Assembly: GCF_017876795.1 (NCBI RefSeq)
Contig: NZ_JAGIOR010000001.1
Location: 1,948,501-2,012,500 of the forward strand
Direction: 5' to 3'
DNA length: 64,000 nt
DNA from: Rhizobium leguminosarum
Lineage (GTDB): Bacteria; Pseudomonadota; Alphaproteobacteria; Rhizobiales; Rhizobiaceae
The notes beneath the pieces are model-generated. The model was not told the origin of the DNA. It did not search any database and worked only from the letters and a program-made list of their open reading frames with translations. A program made the translations under genes and the position numbers. This document shows, piece after piece, positions 17,809 through 27,287 of this stretch; within the stretch, counting starts at the first letter, position 1; every line of letters starts with the position of its first letter.

Positions 17809-19137
17809 TCAGCTGTTTGTCAGTTCCTGATAAAGATTGGTGCCGATGCCGGTATAGGTAAACCCGTGTTTGCGGACCTCGTCGCTGCGGTAGATATTGC
17901 GCAGGTCGACCAGGACCGGGGCGCGCATCGACTGCTTCAGGCGATTGAAATCGAGCGCGCGGAACTGGTTCCATTCGGTGACGATGACGAGCGCATCCGC
18001 ACCAGCGGCCGCTTCATAGGGACCGCTCGCATATTCGATGTTCTCGATCACCTTGCGGGCGTTCTCCATGCCCTCGGGATCGTAGCCGACCACCTGGGCG
18101 CCGGCGTCCTGCAGGGTCTGGATGACGGCAATCGCCGGGCTGTCGCGCATGTCGTCGGTGTTCGGCTTGAAGGTCAGGCCGAGGATGGCGATCTTCTTGC
18201 CGCGAATGTCGCCGCCGACGGCCGAAATGACCTTGCGGCCCATCGCCCGCTTGCGATTGTCGTTGATCGAAATCGTCGTCTCGATGAGACGGACCGGCGC
18301 ATCGTAATCCTGTGCGGTCTTGGCAAGGGCTAGCGTATCCTTGGGGAAGCACGAACCGCCGTAACCCGGACCGGCATGCAGGAACTTGGCGCCGATACGG
18401 CCATCGAGACCGATGCCGCGCGAAACGTCCTGGACGTTTGCGTCGACCCGCTCGCAGAGATCAGCAATCTCGTTGATGAAGGTAATCTTCATCGCGAGGA
18501 ATGCATTGGCCGCATATTTGATCAGTTCCGACGTGCGGCGGGTGGTGAAGACCAGGGGTGCCTGGTTGAGGTAAAGCGGCCGATAGACCTCGGTCATGGT
18601 TTCGCGCGCCCGGTCGTCGTTCAGCCCGATGACGATACGGTCGGGACGCTTGAAATCCTCGATCGCCGCACCTTCGCGCAGGAATTCCGGATTGGAAACG
18701 ACGGCGACATCCGCCGCAGGATTGGTTTCGCGCATGATGCGCTCGACTTCGTCGCCGGTGCCTACCGGCACCGTCGACTTGGTGACGATAACGGTGAAGC
18801 CTTCCACATAGGTCGCTATTTCGCGCGCAGCGGCATAGACATAGGAGAGATCCGCGTGGCCGTCGCCGCGCCGCGATGGCGTGCCGACCGCGATAAACAC
18901 GACATCGGCGCTACGGACGCTTTCGCCGACATCCGTCGAAAACGACAGGCGGCCAGTGCTGGTATTTTCGGCGACCAATTGCTCCAGACCCGGCTCGAAG
19001 ATCGGAATGCGGCCGTCGCGAAGGGCTTCGATCTTACTCAGATCCTTGTCGACGCAGATGACGTCGTGGCCGAAATCCGCAAAGCAAACGCCTGAAACGA
19101 GGCCGACATAGCCTGATCCAATCATCGTGATGCGCAT
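17809..19137 (-). CDS. ugd: UDP-glucose 6-dehydrogenase
   Basis: The 442-residue protein has the Rossmann loop GSGYVGLV at 7-14, substrate helix motifs (EFLREGAAIEDF, KRPDRIVIG), the catalytic Cys263 in GGSCFPKDT and a C-terminal UDP-binding domain. It oxidises UDP-glucose to UDP-glucuronate with two NAD+. In rhizobia the gene is known as rkpK or exo5 and is needed for acidic EPS, K antigen and LPS core uronic acids. It supplies the donor for the PssD/E-like glucuronosyltransferase, the LpsL epimerase and the decarboxylase-like gene in this window. A good terminator follows. Confidence 0.93.
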   Translation of the reverse strand: MRITMIGSGYVGLVSGVCFADFGHDVICVDKDLSKIEALRDGRIPIFEPGLEQLVAENTSTGRLSFSTDVGESVRSADVVFIAVGTPSRRGDGHADLSYVYAAAREIATYVEGFTVIVTKSTVPVGTGDEVERIMRETNPAADVAVVSNPEFLREGAAIEDFKRPDRIVIGLNDDRARETMTEVYRPLYLNQAPLVFTTRRTSELIKYAANAFLAMKITFINEIADLCERVDANVQDVSRGIGLDGRIGAKFLHAGPGYGGSCFPKDTLALAKTAQDYDAPVRLIETTISINDNRKRAMGRKVISAVGGDIRGKKIAILGLTFKPNTDDMRDSPAIAVIQTLQDAGAQVVGYDPEGMENARKVIENIEYASGPYEAAAGADALVIVTEWNQFRALDFNRLKQSMRAPVLVDLRNIYRSDEVRKHGFTYTGIGTNLYQELTNS

Positions 19138-19330
19138 ATTTCCCTCAAATCATTAGAGTAGAACGTCATGCTGCGTCGCAGCATGGCGACCGTCATACTT
19201 AATCTGGGCGAAAAGACAATATCGAAGATCGCTTCATACCCACACCGGAAATCGAACTTTGGGCGCTGCAGCTTTCTGTCGGTGGCCCCGTCGATGGCAA
19301 AAAACATAGGTTTGTGTGGGCAATATGACA

Positions 19331-19360
19331 AGTCGAGCCGTTCGTCAGAGCGGCTCGACT
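19331..19360. terminator. Strong hairpin next to the insertion sequence
   Basis: A perfect 10 bp stem AGTCGAGCCG / CGGCTCGACT encloses a 10-base loop. Neither strand has a clean T-run, so terminator activity is uncertain. It lies 11 bp from the left end of the IS element. Confidence 0.45.
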
Positions 19361-19371
19361 TGGATCTCTAA

Positions 19372-20304
19372 GAGTCTGACTCGAAAAGGTTTCAACGATA
19401 TCCGTATCTTGCCAGCCGCCTGGTGAGCATTCGGATGTGAGCGATGGTTATCCAGGCTTCTGCTGAAGCGATGGATGTCTCGAAGTCCTTGGCCAATCTT
19501 CTGCATCGTCCCAGCCAGGCGAACGTCCTCTCGACGACCCAGCGGCGCGGCAGGATTTCGAAACCCTTGGCCTTGTCGGTACGCTTGATAATTTCGAGTG
19601 TCCATTTTCCTATTTTCTGCAGCCGCTTTTTCAGCTTGTCGCCCGCATAGCCGCCATCGGCGAAGACATGAAGGAGCCACGGCCATCGGTTGCGGATAGA
19701 TTTCAGGAGATCGGGAGCGCCGTCGCGGTCCTGGATATCAGCGCTGTGCACCATGAGGCCGACCATCAGCCCGAGCGTATCAACAATGATGTGGCGCTTG
19801 CGGCCCTTGATCTTCTTACCCGCATCAAAGCCCCGAATACCGCCGCTTTCAGTAGTTTTGACGCTTTGGCTGTCGATGGCGCCAGCCGTCGGTGAAGCTT
19901 CCTTCCCGTCCAGCTCCCGTGCCTCCATGACGAGGTGGTGGTTGATCCGTGGCCAAAGACCCATTGCCCGCCATTCATAGAAATACCGCTGCACCGTTGA
20001 ACAGGGCGGAAAGTCCTTCGGCAGCATCCGCCACTGGCAGCCTGTCGAAGCGATATAGAGAAGGGCGTTTAAAACCTCGCGCAGATCGGTCTTGCGTGGC
20101 CGGCCCAGGCGCCGTGGCGCGGGCATGAACGGCGCAATAAATTCCCATTCGCGATCGGTAACATCGCTTGCATATCGGCTCGTCCGACGGACATATTGCT
20201 GTCGGGTGGTTTCAGTCCAGGCCATTGTGCACTCCATCGAATCTTCGCAAATCCGAGGGAATCACAACTGGCTGAAATCACTCATATCTTTTTGGGGCAG
20301 CCTC
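19372..20304 (-). mobile_element. IS5-family insertion sequence (IS1031-like), complete
   Basis: The element is 933 bp. The left end GAGTCTGACTCGAAAAG and the inverted right end GAGGCTGCCCCAAAAAG form imperfect terminal repeats. A TAA trinucleotide flanks both ends (19369-19371 and 20305-20307), as expected for the 3 bp TNA duplication of the IS1031 group. One intact transposase gene fills it. It inserted between ugd and the cysteine proteinase gene and disrupts nothing visible. Confidence 0.88.
19392..20225 (-). CDS. IS5-family transposase
   Basis: The 277-residue DDE transposase starts MAWTETTRQQYVR with an N-terminal DUF4096-type domain (TDREWEFIAPFMP, GRPRKTDLREVLNALLYIASTGCQWRMLP). The catalytic motifs follow in order: A-I-D-S-Q-S-V-K (first Asp), F-A-D-G-G-Y-A-G (second Asp) and R-W-V-V-E-R-T-F-A-W-L-G-R-C-R-R-L (Glu). 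The start at 20225 has GGAG seven bases upstream; an ATG 12 nt earlier is less well placed. The gene is intact, so the element may still be active. Confidence 0.92.
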   Translation of the reverse strand: MAWTETTRQQYVRRTSRYASDVTDREWEFIAPFMPAPRRLGRPRKTDLREVLNALLYIASTGCQWRMLPKDFPPCSTVQRYFYEWRAMGLWPRINHHLVMEARELDGKEASPTAGAIDSQSVKTTESGGIRGFDAGKKIKGRKRHIIVDTLGLMVGLMVHSADIQDRDGAPDLLKSIRNRWPWLLHVFADGGYAGDKLKKRLQKIGKWTLEIIKRTDKAKGFEILPRRWVVERTFAWLGRCRRLAKDFETSIASAEAWITIAHIRMLTRRLARYGYR

Positions 20305-20342
20305 TAAGAAGGCGCGTTCAGTTTATTTCGTTGCGCCCGCTG

Positions 20343-20942
20343 TCACAGCCGATACCAGACATAGGGGTCTGTTCCCGATTGAATCTTGTCCCAGCGCAAA
20401 TCGGTATCGCGCCAATTCTTGATGGTGCTTTGCCTGTTGTCGAGCACGAGGTCGCCCTTGTCGGTCCTGACCACCAGGACGGCATGCCCTTCACCGGAGG
20501 GTGTAAATGCGGTCGCGATCCGCAAAGCGCGCGACGACCAGCCCATCGCAATCAGCCGGCTGCGCTTGGTGAGCGCGAAATCTTCGCAGTCGCCGGTGCG
20601 GACATTCACCTTCCAGACGTCGCCGTTCAATTCGTTACGGGAATCGTTCCGGCCGATCATCGTACGATTGACGGAGCCGTTCACGTTCTTCAACTGCAGC
20701 ATTTGCTCATCGGTGAGCGCGACGACCGAAAGACCGTTGTTGTCGCGGCATTCGGCCGGGTTCTGAGCACAGAACAACACCTGCGCGAAGGGCGGAATGA
20801 TCGTGCCTTTTTCAGAGATATAGCTGACCGCCGAACTGCCGTTCAGGTCGCGGGCGAAACCTGCGGGACCGGCGGCAAATGCCGAACAGGCATTCCCTGC
20901 TGTAAAGGCCAGCGCCAGAAGTGTAACGAATGTTTTCTTCAT
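20343..20942 (-). CDS. Bacterial transglutaminase-like cysteine proteinase (BTLCP, LapG-related family)
   Basis: The 199-residue protein has a signal peptide (MKKTFVTLLALAFTAGNACSAFA) and a papain-like domain with catalytic Cys119 in TGDCEDFAL, His153 in GEGHAVLVV and Asp168 in LVLDNR. The order C-H-D and size fit the BTLCP family, which includes the periplasmic adhesin protease LapG. It sits upstream of, and divergent from, the polymerase gene of the exopolysaccharide locus. A role in processing a surface protein is possible but no LapD-like partner or large adhesin is visible here. Confidence 0.82.
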   Translation of the reverse strand: MKKTFVTLLALAFTAGNACSAFAAGPAGFARDLNGSSAVSYISEKGTIIPPFAQVLFCAQNPAECRDNNGLSVVALTDEQMLQLKNVNGSVNRTMIGRNDSRNELNGDVWKVNVRTGDCEDFALTKRSRLIAMGWSSRALRIATAFTPSGEGHAVLVVRTDKGDLVLDNRQSTIKNWRDTDLRWDKIQSGTDPYVWYRL

Positions 20943-21246
20943 CTGTTAAATCCCCGTTCAGGACAACCGATTGAGATCAAGCTTGCCTTTTGTCTCAGTC
21001 AATGGCATGGCGATTTAGTGATCTGCCAAGTATTGGCCGCAGAACGTCTGTCCCGTTCCTGCTGCTTGACGGAGCATAGCCGGGGCTTGTCTCGATTGGC
21101 TTAAGTCTTTCGCGACAATTTTAAACGATGTGAAATTCTGTTGCACTTTAACACGCAAGCCCCTGATATGCAACTTATGTTAGTACGTGCATATTGACCG
21201 CTGGGGTTGTAATTCTGCCATTGCCGCTCGCTGGCGAAGAGATCGA
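20943..21246. other. Intergenic promoter region
   Basis: About 300 nt between divergent genes (cysteine proteinase and polymerase). The stretch near 21100-21190 is AT-richer and is the likely promoter area for the plus-strand exopolysaccharide genes. No open frame with support was seen. Confidence 0.4.
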
Positions 21247-22671
21247 ATGTTATCCAACCTCATCAACAGGCAGGTCTTGCGAGAGGCTCTTCTCTTCGCG
21301 TTTATCGGCCTCGTTATACTGACGCTCATTCCGTTCGGGAGCGTCACGCCCTTTCCCTTCGCCTTTGCTGCGATCGGAATGTTTACCCTCGGCGCCATTT
21401 CGGCACTGCTGTTCGGAGAGCCAAGACAAAGCAGGTGGGTTTTCAGTATCGCTCTGTTGATGCTCGTGGTGGTGACAGGCTGGACGTTCATCCAGACCAT
21501 CGAACTGCCCTCCAACTGGCTGGCAAACCCGGCTTGGAGTGCTGCGCGTGACCTGGCAGGTGTCGAGTACGCGGCAATCTCGGTCGAACCGGCCGACACG
21601 CTGGCGTCGATCCTCTTGGTGGGGCTGCCCTTCGTCACGTTCCTGACTGGGCTTCTCTTATGCGATACCGATCAGCGCGCGAGGAAAGTGCTGGCCCTCC
21701 TCGGGCTTTCAGCTGGCATCATCGCTGTGTTCGGCCTGCTGCAGTTTTCACTGTTTCCCAACATCCTGATCGTCGTGGAGAAGCACGCCTACCTCGACAG
21801 CCTGACCGCAGTCTTCGTCAACCGCAATACCGCGGCGACCTTCCTCGGGCTTGGAACGCTGCTGATGCTGACCCTGGTCAGAGACATCGCCCGTTCCTAT
21901 TCGAACCATCCGCCCGGCGAGCCGGGCCGAAACACTCTTCTGTTGAAATCGTGGATCTACATCCTGCTGTTGTGCGCATGCTTCACCGCGTTGATGCTGA
22001 CGCGCTCGCGCGCCGGCATATTCGCGACCTTTATTGCCGCTCTCATTTATTTTCCGTGGCTGGTCATGAATTGGAACGGCTCGCGGCGTTATCGAAAGCC
22101 GGCGCCGGGATGGCGTTCGATGCTGAGGTTCCTCTCGGCGATCGTTTTCGTCGTCGTGCTGCTGACGGTGTTTGCAGGTCAGGCGATTTTGCGCGCACAA
22201 GAGCGGCGGCTTGAGGATGATGATCGGTTCTGCATCCTGCCGGGCATATGGCGTGCCATTTCGGATCATTGGTTGACCGGGACCGGTCTCGGGACCTTCC
22301 GGACCGTATTTCCTGCCTACCGCGATCCCGCCTGCGGGATTTTTGGGACCTTCGACCGGGCGCATAATTTCTATCTCGAAGGATTTCTGGGTCTCGGGAT
22401 ATTGTTCCCGATTGCCGTGATCCTTGCCTTCTCGGTGCTTGCCAGGGTGTTCTGGCACGGGCTCGCCCAAAGGCGGCGTCTCAGGCATTATGTTCTTCTT
22501 GGCCTGACCGCGACGGTGCTGGTCGCCCTTCACGCGGCAGTCGATTTCTCGCTGCAAATACCGGGTTTTGCCGTGTTTTATTCCGCCTTCCTCAGTGCGG
22601 TTGTCGCGATAAGTCTCGGGCGCAGCAACGCAGAAGCGGACAGGGCATATGAGCGGTCGCTTACCAATTAA
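21247..22671 (+). CDS. O-antigen ligase/polymerase-family membrane protein (Wzy/WaaL-like)
   Basis: The 474-residue inner-membrane protein has about 12 hydrophobic helices and one large periplasmic loop (about 310-375). That loop contains the conserved W-L-T-G-T-G-L-G-T-F and D-R-A-H-N-F-Y-L-E motifs of the Wzy_C domain. Such proteins polymerise undecaprenyl-linked repeat units or ligate polysaccharides in the periplasm. Upstream of Wza-, Wzc-like genes and with a Wzx in the locus, polymerase (Wzy) is the better reading. The start at ATG 21247 fits the first membrane helix; the in-frame extension to 21187 looks unlike coding sequence. Confidence 0.82.
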   Translation: MLSNLINRQVLREALLFAFIGLVILTLIPFGSVTPFPFAFAAIGMFTLGAISALLFGEPRQSRWVFSIALLMLVVVTGWTFIQTIELPSNWLANPAWSAARDLAGVEYAAISVEPADTLASILLVGLPFVTFLTGLLLCDTDQRARKVLALLGLSAGIIAVFGLLQFSLFPNILIVVEKHAYLDSLTAVFVNRNTAATFLGLGTLLMLTLVRDIARSYSNHPPGEPGRNTLLLKSWIYILLLCACFTALMLTRSRAGIFATFIAALIYFPWLVMNWNGSRRYRKPAPGWRSMLRFLSAIVFVVVLLTVFAGQAILRAQERRLEDDDRFCILPGIWRAISDHWLTGTGLGTFRTVFPAYRDPACGIFGTFDRAHNFYLEGFLGLGILFPIAVILAFSVLARVFWHGLAQRRRLRHYVLLGLTATVLVALHAAVDFSLQIPGFAVFYSAFLSAVVAISLGRSNAEADRAYERSLTN

Positions 22672-22957
22672 AATTTAAACAGATGGTTTATGAAGGTTTT
22701 TGAAAAATAGCGATTGTGCAGGTGCGAACTGTTGACTCTGAAACGCAAGAAATTTTATAGCGGGTCTAGCCTTCGGGCTGTTGCGGCGCCAGAAAAGTTA
22801 AACTGGGTCGTTATTCGCTTCCTCAGGGGCTTGGCGTTGCCAGCCTGCCACAGTTAGGGGAATGTTAATCGGCTTTCAGTGTTATTGATCGGGGTTTGTC
22901 TTGTATTTTGTCAGATTGCGGGGCAGTAGCTTCAGGGGCGTCAACACAGGTTATTCT
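22672..22957. promoter_or_regulatory. AT-rich upstream region of the Wza-like gene
   Basis: About 290 nt without a gene, rich in A/T up to 22760. It separates the polymerase gene from the wza-like gene and probably contains a separate promoter for the wza-wzc block. No specific operator could be defined by eye. Confidence 0.35.
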
Positions 22958-24169
22958 ATGGGTTGTTCTCGTATCGGTAGTACACGCGTCGCCATTGTTG
23001 TAGCGCTAACGACTATATTGGCAAGCTGCACATCGTTGCCAAGATCCGGTCCCGATCACAAAGATGTTGATCGAGATGCGGCAGTGAAAGTGACAACGAA
23101 GGAGCGTCGCGTCGGCATCGACTACGCTCTGATTGATCTCAGCAAGAACGTTCTGCCCTATTTTACCTCTCCCCAGCCGACGTCCTTCAAAGGATTTGGC
23201 GGTGGTCGCGGCGGGGCGCCTGAAATTCCGCTTGGTTATGGCGACGTCGTTCAGGTTGCCATCTTCGAAGCTCAGTCCGGTGGGTTGTTCATTCCTTCGG
23301 ACGCCGGAAGCCGACCCGGCAATTACATTTCCCTGCCAGAGCAGACCATCGATAGAAACGGGACGATTACGATTCCCTATGCTGGTCGCGTTCCGGCCGC
23401 CGGTCGCCTGAAGGAGACCGTGGAGCAGGACGTGGAAGATCGGCTGGCAAGCCGTGCGATCGAGCCGCAGGTGGTTATCACGACAACGACCAACCGCTCC
23501 AGTCAGGTGGCCGTGCTCGGTGACGTCAACAATCCTCAACGCATCACGATCAGCCCGGCCGGTGAGCGCGTTCTCGATGTCATTTCCGCCGCCGGCGGTT
23601 TGACGACCAACAATATCGAAACGAATGTTACGCTGCAGCGTCGCGGCAAGACGGCAACCGTCGCCTACAATACGCTGTTGAAGAATCCGGTGGAGAATAT
23701 CTATGTCGCGCCGAATGATACGGTCTCGATCGATCATGAGCGCCGCACCTATCTCACGCTCGGCGCCGCAGGCGTCAGCGGCCGCTTTGATTTCGAAGAG
23801 TCTAACCTGACCCTCGGAGAAGCAATCGCCAAGGCGGGCGGACTGCGCGACGACCGCGCCGATCCGGCTCAGGTCCTGCTCTATCGCTTGGTCCCGAAGA
23901 AAACGGTTCAGTCGATGAACGTCGACACGACTAGATTTGCGGGTGAGACGGTTCCGGTGATCGTCCGCGCGAATCTGCGCGATCCGGCGACCTTGTTTGC
24001 CGCTCAGCAATTCAAGATGGAAGACAAGGATATTATCTATATTTCCAATTCGGACTCTGTTGAACTGGTCAAGTTCCTTGACATCGTAAACTCGGTATCG
24101 TCCACTGTTTCCGGCGTGTCCGATGACGCGCGTGATACCCGCAACGCGGTCCAGGATCTCGGAAATTGA
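22958..24169 (+). CDS. Polysaccharide export lipoprotein (Wza-like)
   Basis: The 403-residue protein starts at ATG 22958 after ACAGG; a TTG 57 nt earlier is in frame but would push the signal peptide inward. The lipobox L-A-S-C places the acylated Cys at residue 24. The Poly_export domain follows (LGYGDVVQVAIFE, IDRNGTITIPYAGRVPAAG), then soluble ligand-binding SLBB repeats (VAVLGDVNNPQRITISPAGERVLDVISAAGG, then L-T-L-G-E-A-I-A-K-A-G-G). It would form the outer-membrane channel for the exopolysaccharide, working with the tyrosine autokinase encoded 840 nt downstream. The R. leguminosarum analogue is PssN. Confidence 0.9.
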   Translation: MGCSRIGSTRVAIVVALTTILASCTSLPRSGPDHKDVDRDAAVKVTTKERRVGIDYALIDLSKNVLPYFTSPQPTSFKGFGGGRGGAPEIPLGYGDVVQVAIFEAQSGGLFIPSDAGSRPGNYISLPEQTIDRNGTITIPYAGRVPAAGRLKETVEQDVEDRLASRAIEPQVVITTTTNRSSQVAVLGDVNNPQRITISPAGERVLDVISAAGGLTTNNIETNVTLQRRGKTATVAYNTLLKNPVENIYVAPNDTVSIDHERRTYLTLGAAGVSGRFDFEESNLTLGEAIAKAGGLRDDRADPAQVLLYRLVPKKTVQSMNVDTTRFAGETVPVIVRANLRDPATLFAAQQFKMEDKDIIYISNSDSVELVKFLDIVNSVSSTVSGVSDDARDTRNAVQDLGN

Positions 24170-24248
24170 TTGAAATAGGCGAGCCGGCATCGATCGCGAG
24201 TGATCAATGCCGGCGGCCTATATAGCGGATTTGATGAAGGACTGTGTT

Positions 24249-24959
24249 ATGGCAAGGTCAGGTGTTTATCGTAAGCTTGCGTATAGCGGAATTTTCGTTG
24301 CGATGTTTGCCGGCATGACTTCGAGCGCCTTTGCGGCAGCTTGCCTGGGTCCGGCAAATCTGACTTCGGCTGATGTCAATGGTTTTACGGCTAGCCCCGC
24401 CGCTCTGCTCGACATGTCCGATCCGTTGGTTCTGTCATCGCGCGTTCGCGCATTGGTCGGCAGCAGCAACGACGCTCTGTCGCCGGTAATCGAGCAGGCC
24501 AAGAAGGCCAATGCCGCACAGATGGCGGCGATCGGCTCCGGTCTCGGGCGGGCGGCAAACAGCTGCCAGGTGACGGACCCACAATTCAAGCTGGCGATCG
24601 AAAAGGCTGTCGCCGATGCGGCCAGCGCCGATCCCAACCTTGCGCCGTTGCTCGCCGCCTTTGCGAAGGTCCTCGCCGAAGGCGGAACCGCGGCGCTCGG
24701 CCCGGGTGGAAGTGCGTCTGCCGCATCCAGCATCGGCAACACGGGGTCGATTGGCCAGACAGGTCCTGGATCGGACGATGGCACGCCCTTCGACGGCGCC
24801 GCGACGACTGCCGGTTCGCTGGTTTCGAACGCCGGCGACGGAGATAGCTCGTCCTCGACCTCGACGAGCACGAGGATATTCCTCACTGCCAATGGGGGAG
24901 GGCAGTCGTCCTCCGACACGACGGGATCGACCAGTCCGAGCACGCCCGTCATACAATAG
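24249..24959 (+). CDS. Exported Ser/Gly-rich protein of the export operon, unknown function
   Basis: The 236-residue protein has a signal peptide (YSGIFVAMFAGMTSSAFAAA), a helical alanine-rich domain of about 110 residues with two cysteines (ACLGPAN and ANSCQVTD) and a long low-complexity C-terminus rich in Ser, Gly, Thr and Asp. AAGGA lies eight bases before ATG 24249. It sits between the wza- and wzc-like genes with short gaps, so a periplasmic or surface role in export is likely. No named family was recognised. The disordered tail could span the periplasm or bind cell-wall or glycan. Confidence 0.65.
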   Translation: MARSGVYRKLAYSGIFVAMFAGMTSSAFAAACLGPANLTSADVNGFTASPAALLDMSDPLVLSSRVRALVGSSNDALSPVIEQAKKANAAQMAAIGSGLGRAANSCQVTDPQFKLAIEKAVADAASADPNLAPLLAAFAKVLAEGGTAALGPGGSASAASSIGNTGSIGQTGPGSDDGTPFDGAATTAGSLVSNAGDGDSSSSTSTSTRIFLTANGGGQSSSDTTGSTSPSTPVIQ

Positions 24960-25010
24960 CTGGAATTGCCGGTAGATCTTGGCGCTTGACGCCTTAGTTG
25001 GAGATCGAAA

Positions 25011-27287
25011 TTGCTATCGCCAGATAAACTTACGCCACGTATCGAACCCTCCCGCGATACGGGAAACGAAGCTGACTTCATCGATTTCGACAAGCTCATC
25101 GCGATTGCCCGCCGACAGTGGCGGATGGTTGCGGCGTGCGCTTTCGCCTTCGCTATTCTCGGCATTGTGTATGTGCTGACTTCGGTGCCGGTCTACACCG
25201 CCGACACAAGCGTGCTGATCGACCGCAGCGACAACCAGGTGATTAACCAGCTGGCGGCTTTCGGCCAGATGGACGATGACGAAGGTACTGTCCTCAGTCA
25301 GGTCGAGCTGTTGAAGTCCGACACGATCGCCTATGCCGTCGTCGATAAGTTGAAACTGGTCGACGACCCAGTGTTCAATGCACAGCGGAATTCGTTGTTT
25401 TCGGTCGCAACGCTGAAATCCCTAGTGAATTTCAGATCATGGTTTGCCGATGATGCGGCAGTAGCGCCCGATCCGGAAATGCAGCGGCGGAACGCTGCGG
25501 AGACCGTGGCCGGCAATATCGATGTCGAGCGTGTCGGCAAATCCTACGTGCTCGATGTCAGTTATACATCGCAGTCACCCGATATGGCGCGTCAGATCGC
25601 AGCGGCCATTGCCGACGTCTATCTGGTGGATAAACTCAATTCGAAATATGAGGCGACACGCCGCGCCGGCCAATGGCTGCAGGAGCGTATCGAAGAACTC
25701 CGGCAGCAGGCGCTGGACACCGACCTTGCGGTTCAGAAATTCCGCAGCGAGCATGGGCTCGTCGAGGCCGGATCCGGCACGCTGATCAGCGAGCAGCAGC
25801 TTTCCGAGATAAACACTCAATTGATCAATGCCCAGGCCGAGACGGCGAAGGCCGAGGCAAAATATGCGCGCGTCAAATCGATCATCGACGCCAAACAGAC
25901 CGATGCGATCGTCACAGATGTGCTCGACAGCTCCATTTCGAACGAGCTGCGCAAGAAATATCTGGAGGCTTCCAAGCTCGAAACCGAAATTGAGGCGCGG
26001 CTCGGTCCCGATCACGTCCAGGCGGTTCGGCTTCGTGCGGAGATGGAAGAATATAAGAGACTCATGTTCGATGAGTTGAATCGCATCGCCGAGAGCTACC
26101 AAAGCGAGCTGCAGGTCGCGAAGTCGCGGGAAAATTCCTTGCGTGATAGTGTGACACAGGCGACGGGCGTTGCCGCGACGGCCGGCGAAACGCAGGTGCA
26201 GGTTCGCGAACTCGAGCGCACGCGCGATACCTACAAGAATCTTTATCAGAGCTTCTTGACGCGTTACCAGGAAGCAATTCAGCAGCAGAGTTTCCCGATC
26301 ACGGCTGCCCGCATCATCACGATGGCGGAAACCCCAACGAAGCCGAGTGCACCGAAGAGAGCCCTCGTCGTCGCTTTTGCGATGTTCCTCGGATGTGCGG
26401 TCGGAAGCGGCATCGGCGCTTTCCGGGAATTCCGGGATCGGTTCTTCCGCACCGGCGATGACATCAAGGAAGTGCTCGATGTCGAATCACTGGGCGTCAT
26501 GCCGCTGGTTGACGATAACGTCGATGATCCTTCCCTCGTCGATCCAAGCAATCCGCGAAGCATCGCCAGGGGCAGCAAGACCACGACCTATGTCGAGGAG
26601 CACCCGCTCTCGGCGTTTGCCGAAACGCTTCGGAGCGCCAAGATCGCGATAGACCTCAGTGCGGCCGATCAGCGCTGCAAGGTCATCGGCGTGGTGTCGA
26701 GCCTGCCCGGAGAGGGGAAGTCGACGACATCCATCAATTTTGCCAAGCTTCTGGCAATGCAGGGCGCCCGCTGCCTGCTTATCGACGGCGACATGCGGAA
26801 TCCGGGTTCGACCCGGGCAATCGGCCGCCATGCCGAGGCCGGCTTGCTCGAGGCGATCGTCGATGGCCGTCCGCTCAAGGATCTGATCCTTCTCGATCCC
26901 AGAACAAAGCTTGCATTTCTGCCGACGGTTGCAAGGTATCGTGTCCCGCATTCCTCGGAATTGCTCGCCTCACGCGGCATGGATCAACTTCTCGAAATGG
27001 CGCGTCAAAGCTTCGACTACATTATCGTTGACCTGCCCCCCTTGGCGCCGGTTGTGGATGCGCGCGCCATCAACTCGAAGCTCGATGCAGTGGTTTTCGT
27101 TATCGAGTGGGGAAAAACATCGCGCAAGGTCGTGCAGTCCACCCTGCTGTCCGAGCCGGAACTCTATGCGAAATGCGTCGGTGCGATATTGACCAAGGTC
27201 GACCCGTCGCAGATGAAGCTTTACCGCACATTCGGCTCGAGCGAGTATTATTATAAGCGGTACTCGCGATACTACACTGAAAGCTGA
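25011..27287 (+). CDS. Polysaccharide co-polymerase with tyrosine autokinase domain (Wzc/ExoP-like)
   Basis: The 758-residue inner-membrane protein has a Wzz domain (first helix about 43-62), a long periplasmic coiled coil, a second helix near 455 and a cytoplasmic BY-kinase domain. The kinase has Walker A LPGEGKST (about 565-573), Walker A' LLIDGDMRN and Walker B IIVDLPPL. The tail carries six tyrosines (746, 747, 748, 751, 754, 755), the expected autophosphorylation cluster. The start is TTG 25011 with GGAG six bases upstream; the first ATG would cut the first helix. It controls chain length and opens the Wza channel. Confidence 0.9.
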   Translation: MLSPDKLTPRIEPSRDTGNEADFIDFDKLIAIARRQWRMVAACAFAFAILGIVYVLTSVPVYTADTSVLIDRSDNQVINQLAAFGQMDDDEGTVLSQVELLKSDTIAYAVVDKLKLVDDPVFNAQRNSLFSVATLKSLVNFRSWFADDAAVAPDPEMQRRNAAETVAGNIDVERVGKSYVLDVSYTSQSPDMARQIAAAIADVYLVDKLNSKYEATRRAGQWLQERIEELRQQALDTDLAVQKFRSEHGLVEAGSGTLISEQQLSEINTQLINAQAETAKAEAKYARVKSIIDAKQTDAIVTDVLDSSISNELRKKYLEASKLETEIEARLGPDHVQAVRLRAEMEEYKRLMFDELNRIAESYQSELQVAKSRENSLRDSVTQATGVAATAGETQVQVRELERTRDTYKNLYQSFLTRYQEAIQQQSFPITAARIITMAETPTKPSAPKRALVVAFAMFLGCAVGSGIGAFREFRDRFFRTGDDIKEVLDVESLGVMPLVDDNVDDPSLVDPSNPRSIARGSKTTTYVEEHPLSAFAETLRSAKIAIDLSAADQRCKVIGVVSSLPGEGKSTTSINFAKLLAMQGARCLLIDGDMRNPGSTRAIGRHAEAGLLEAIVDGRPLKDLILLDPRTKLAFLPTVARYRVPHSSELLASRGMDQLLEMARQSFDYIIVDLPPLAPVVDARAINSKLDAVVFVIEWGKTSRKVVQSTLLSEPELYAKCVGAILTKVDPSQMKLYRTFGSSEYYYKRYSRYYTES

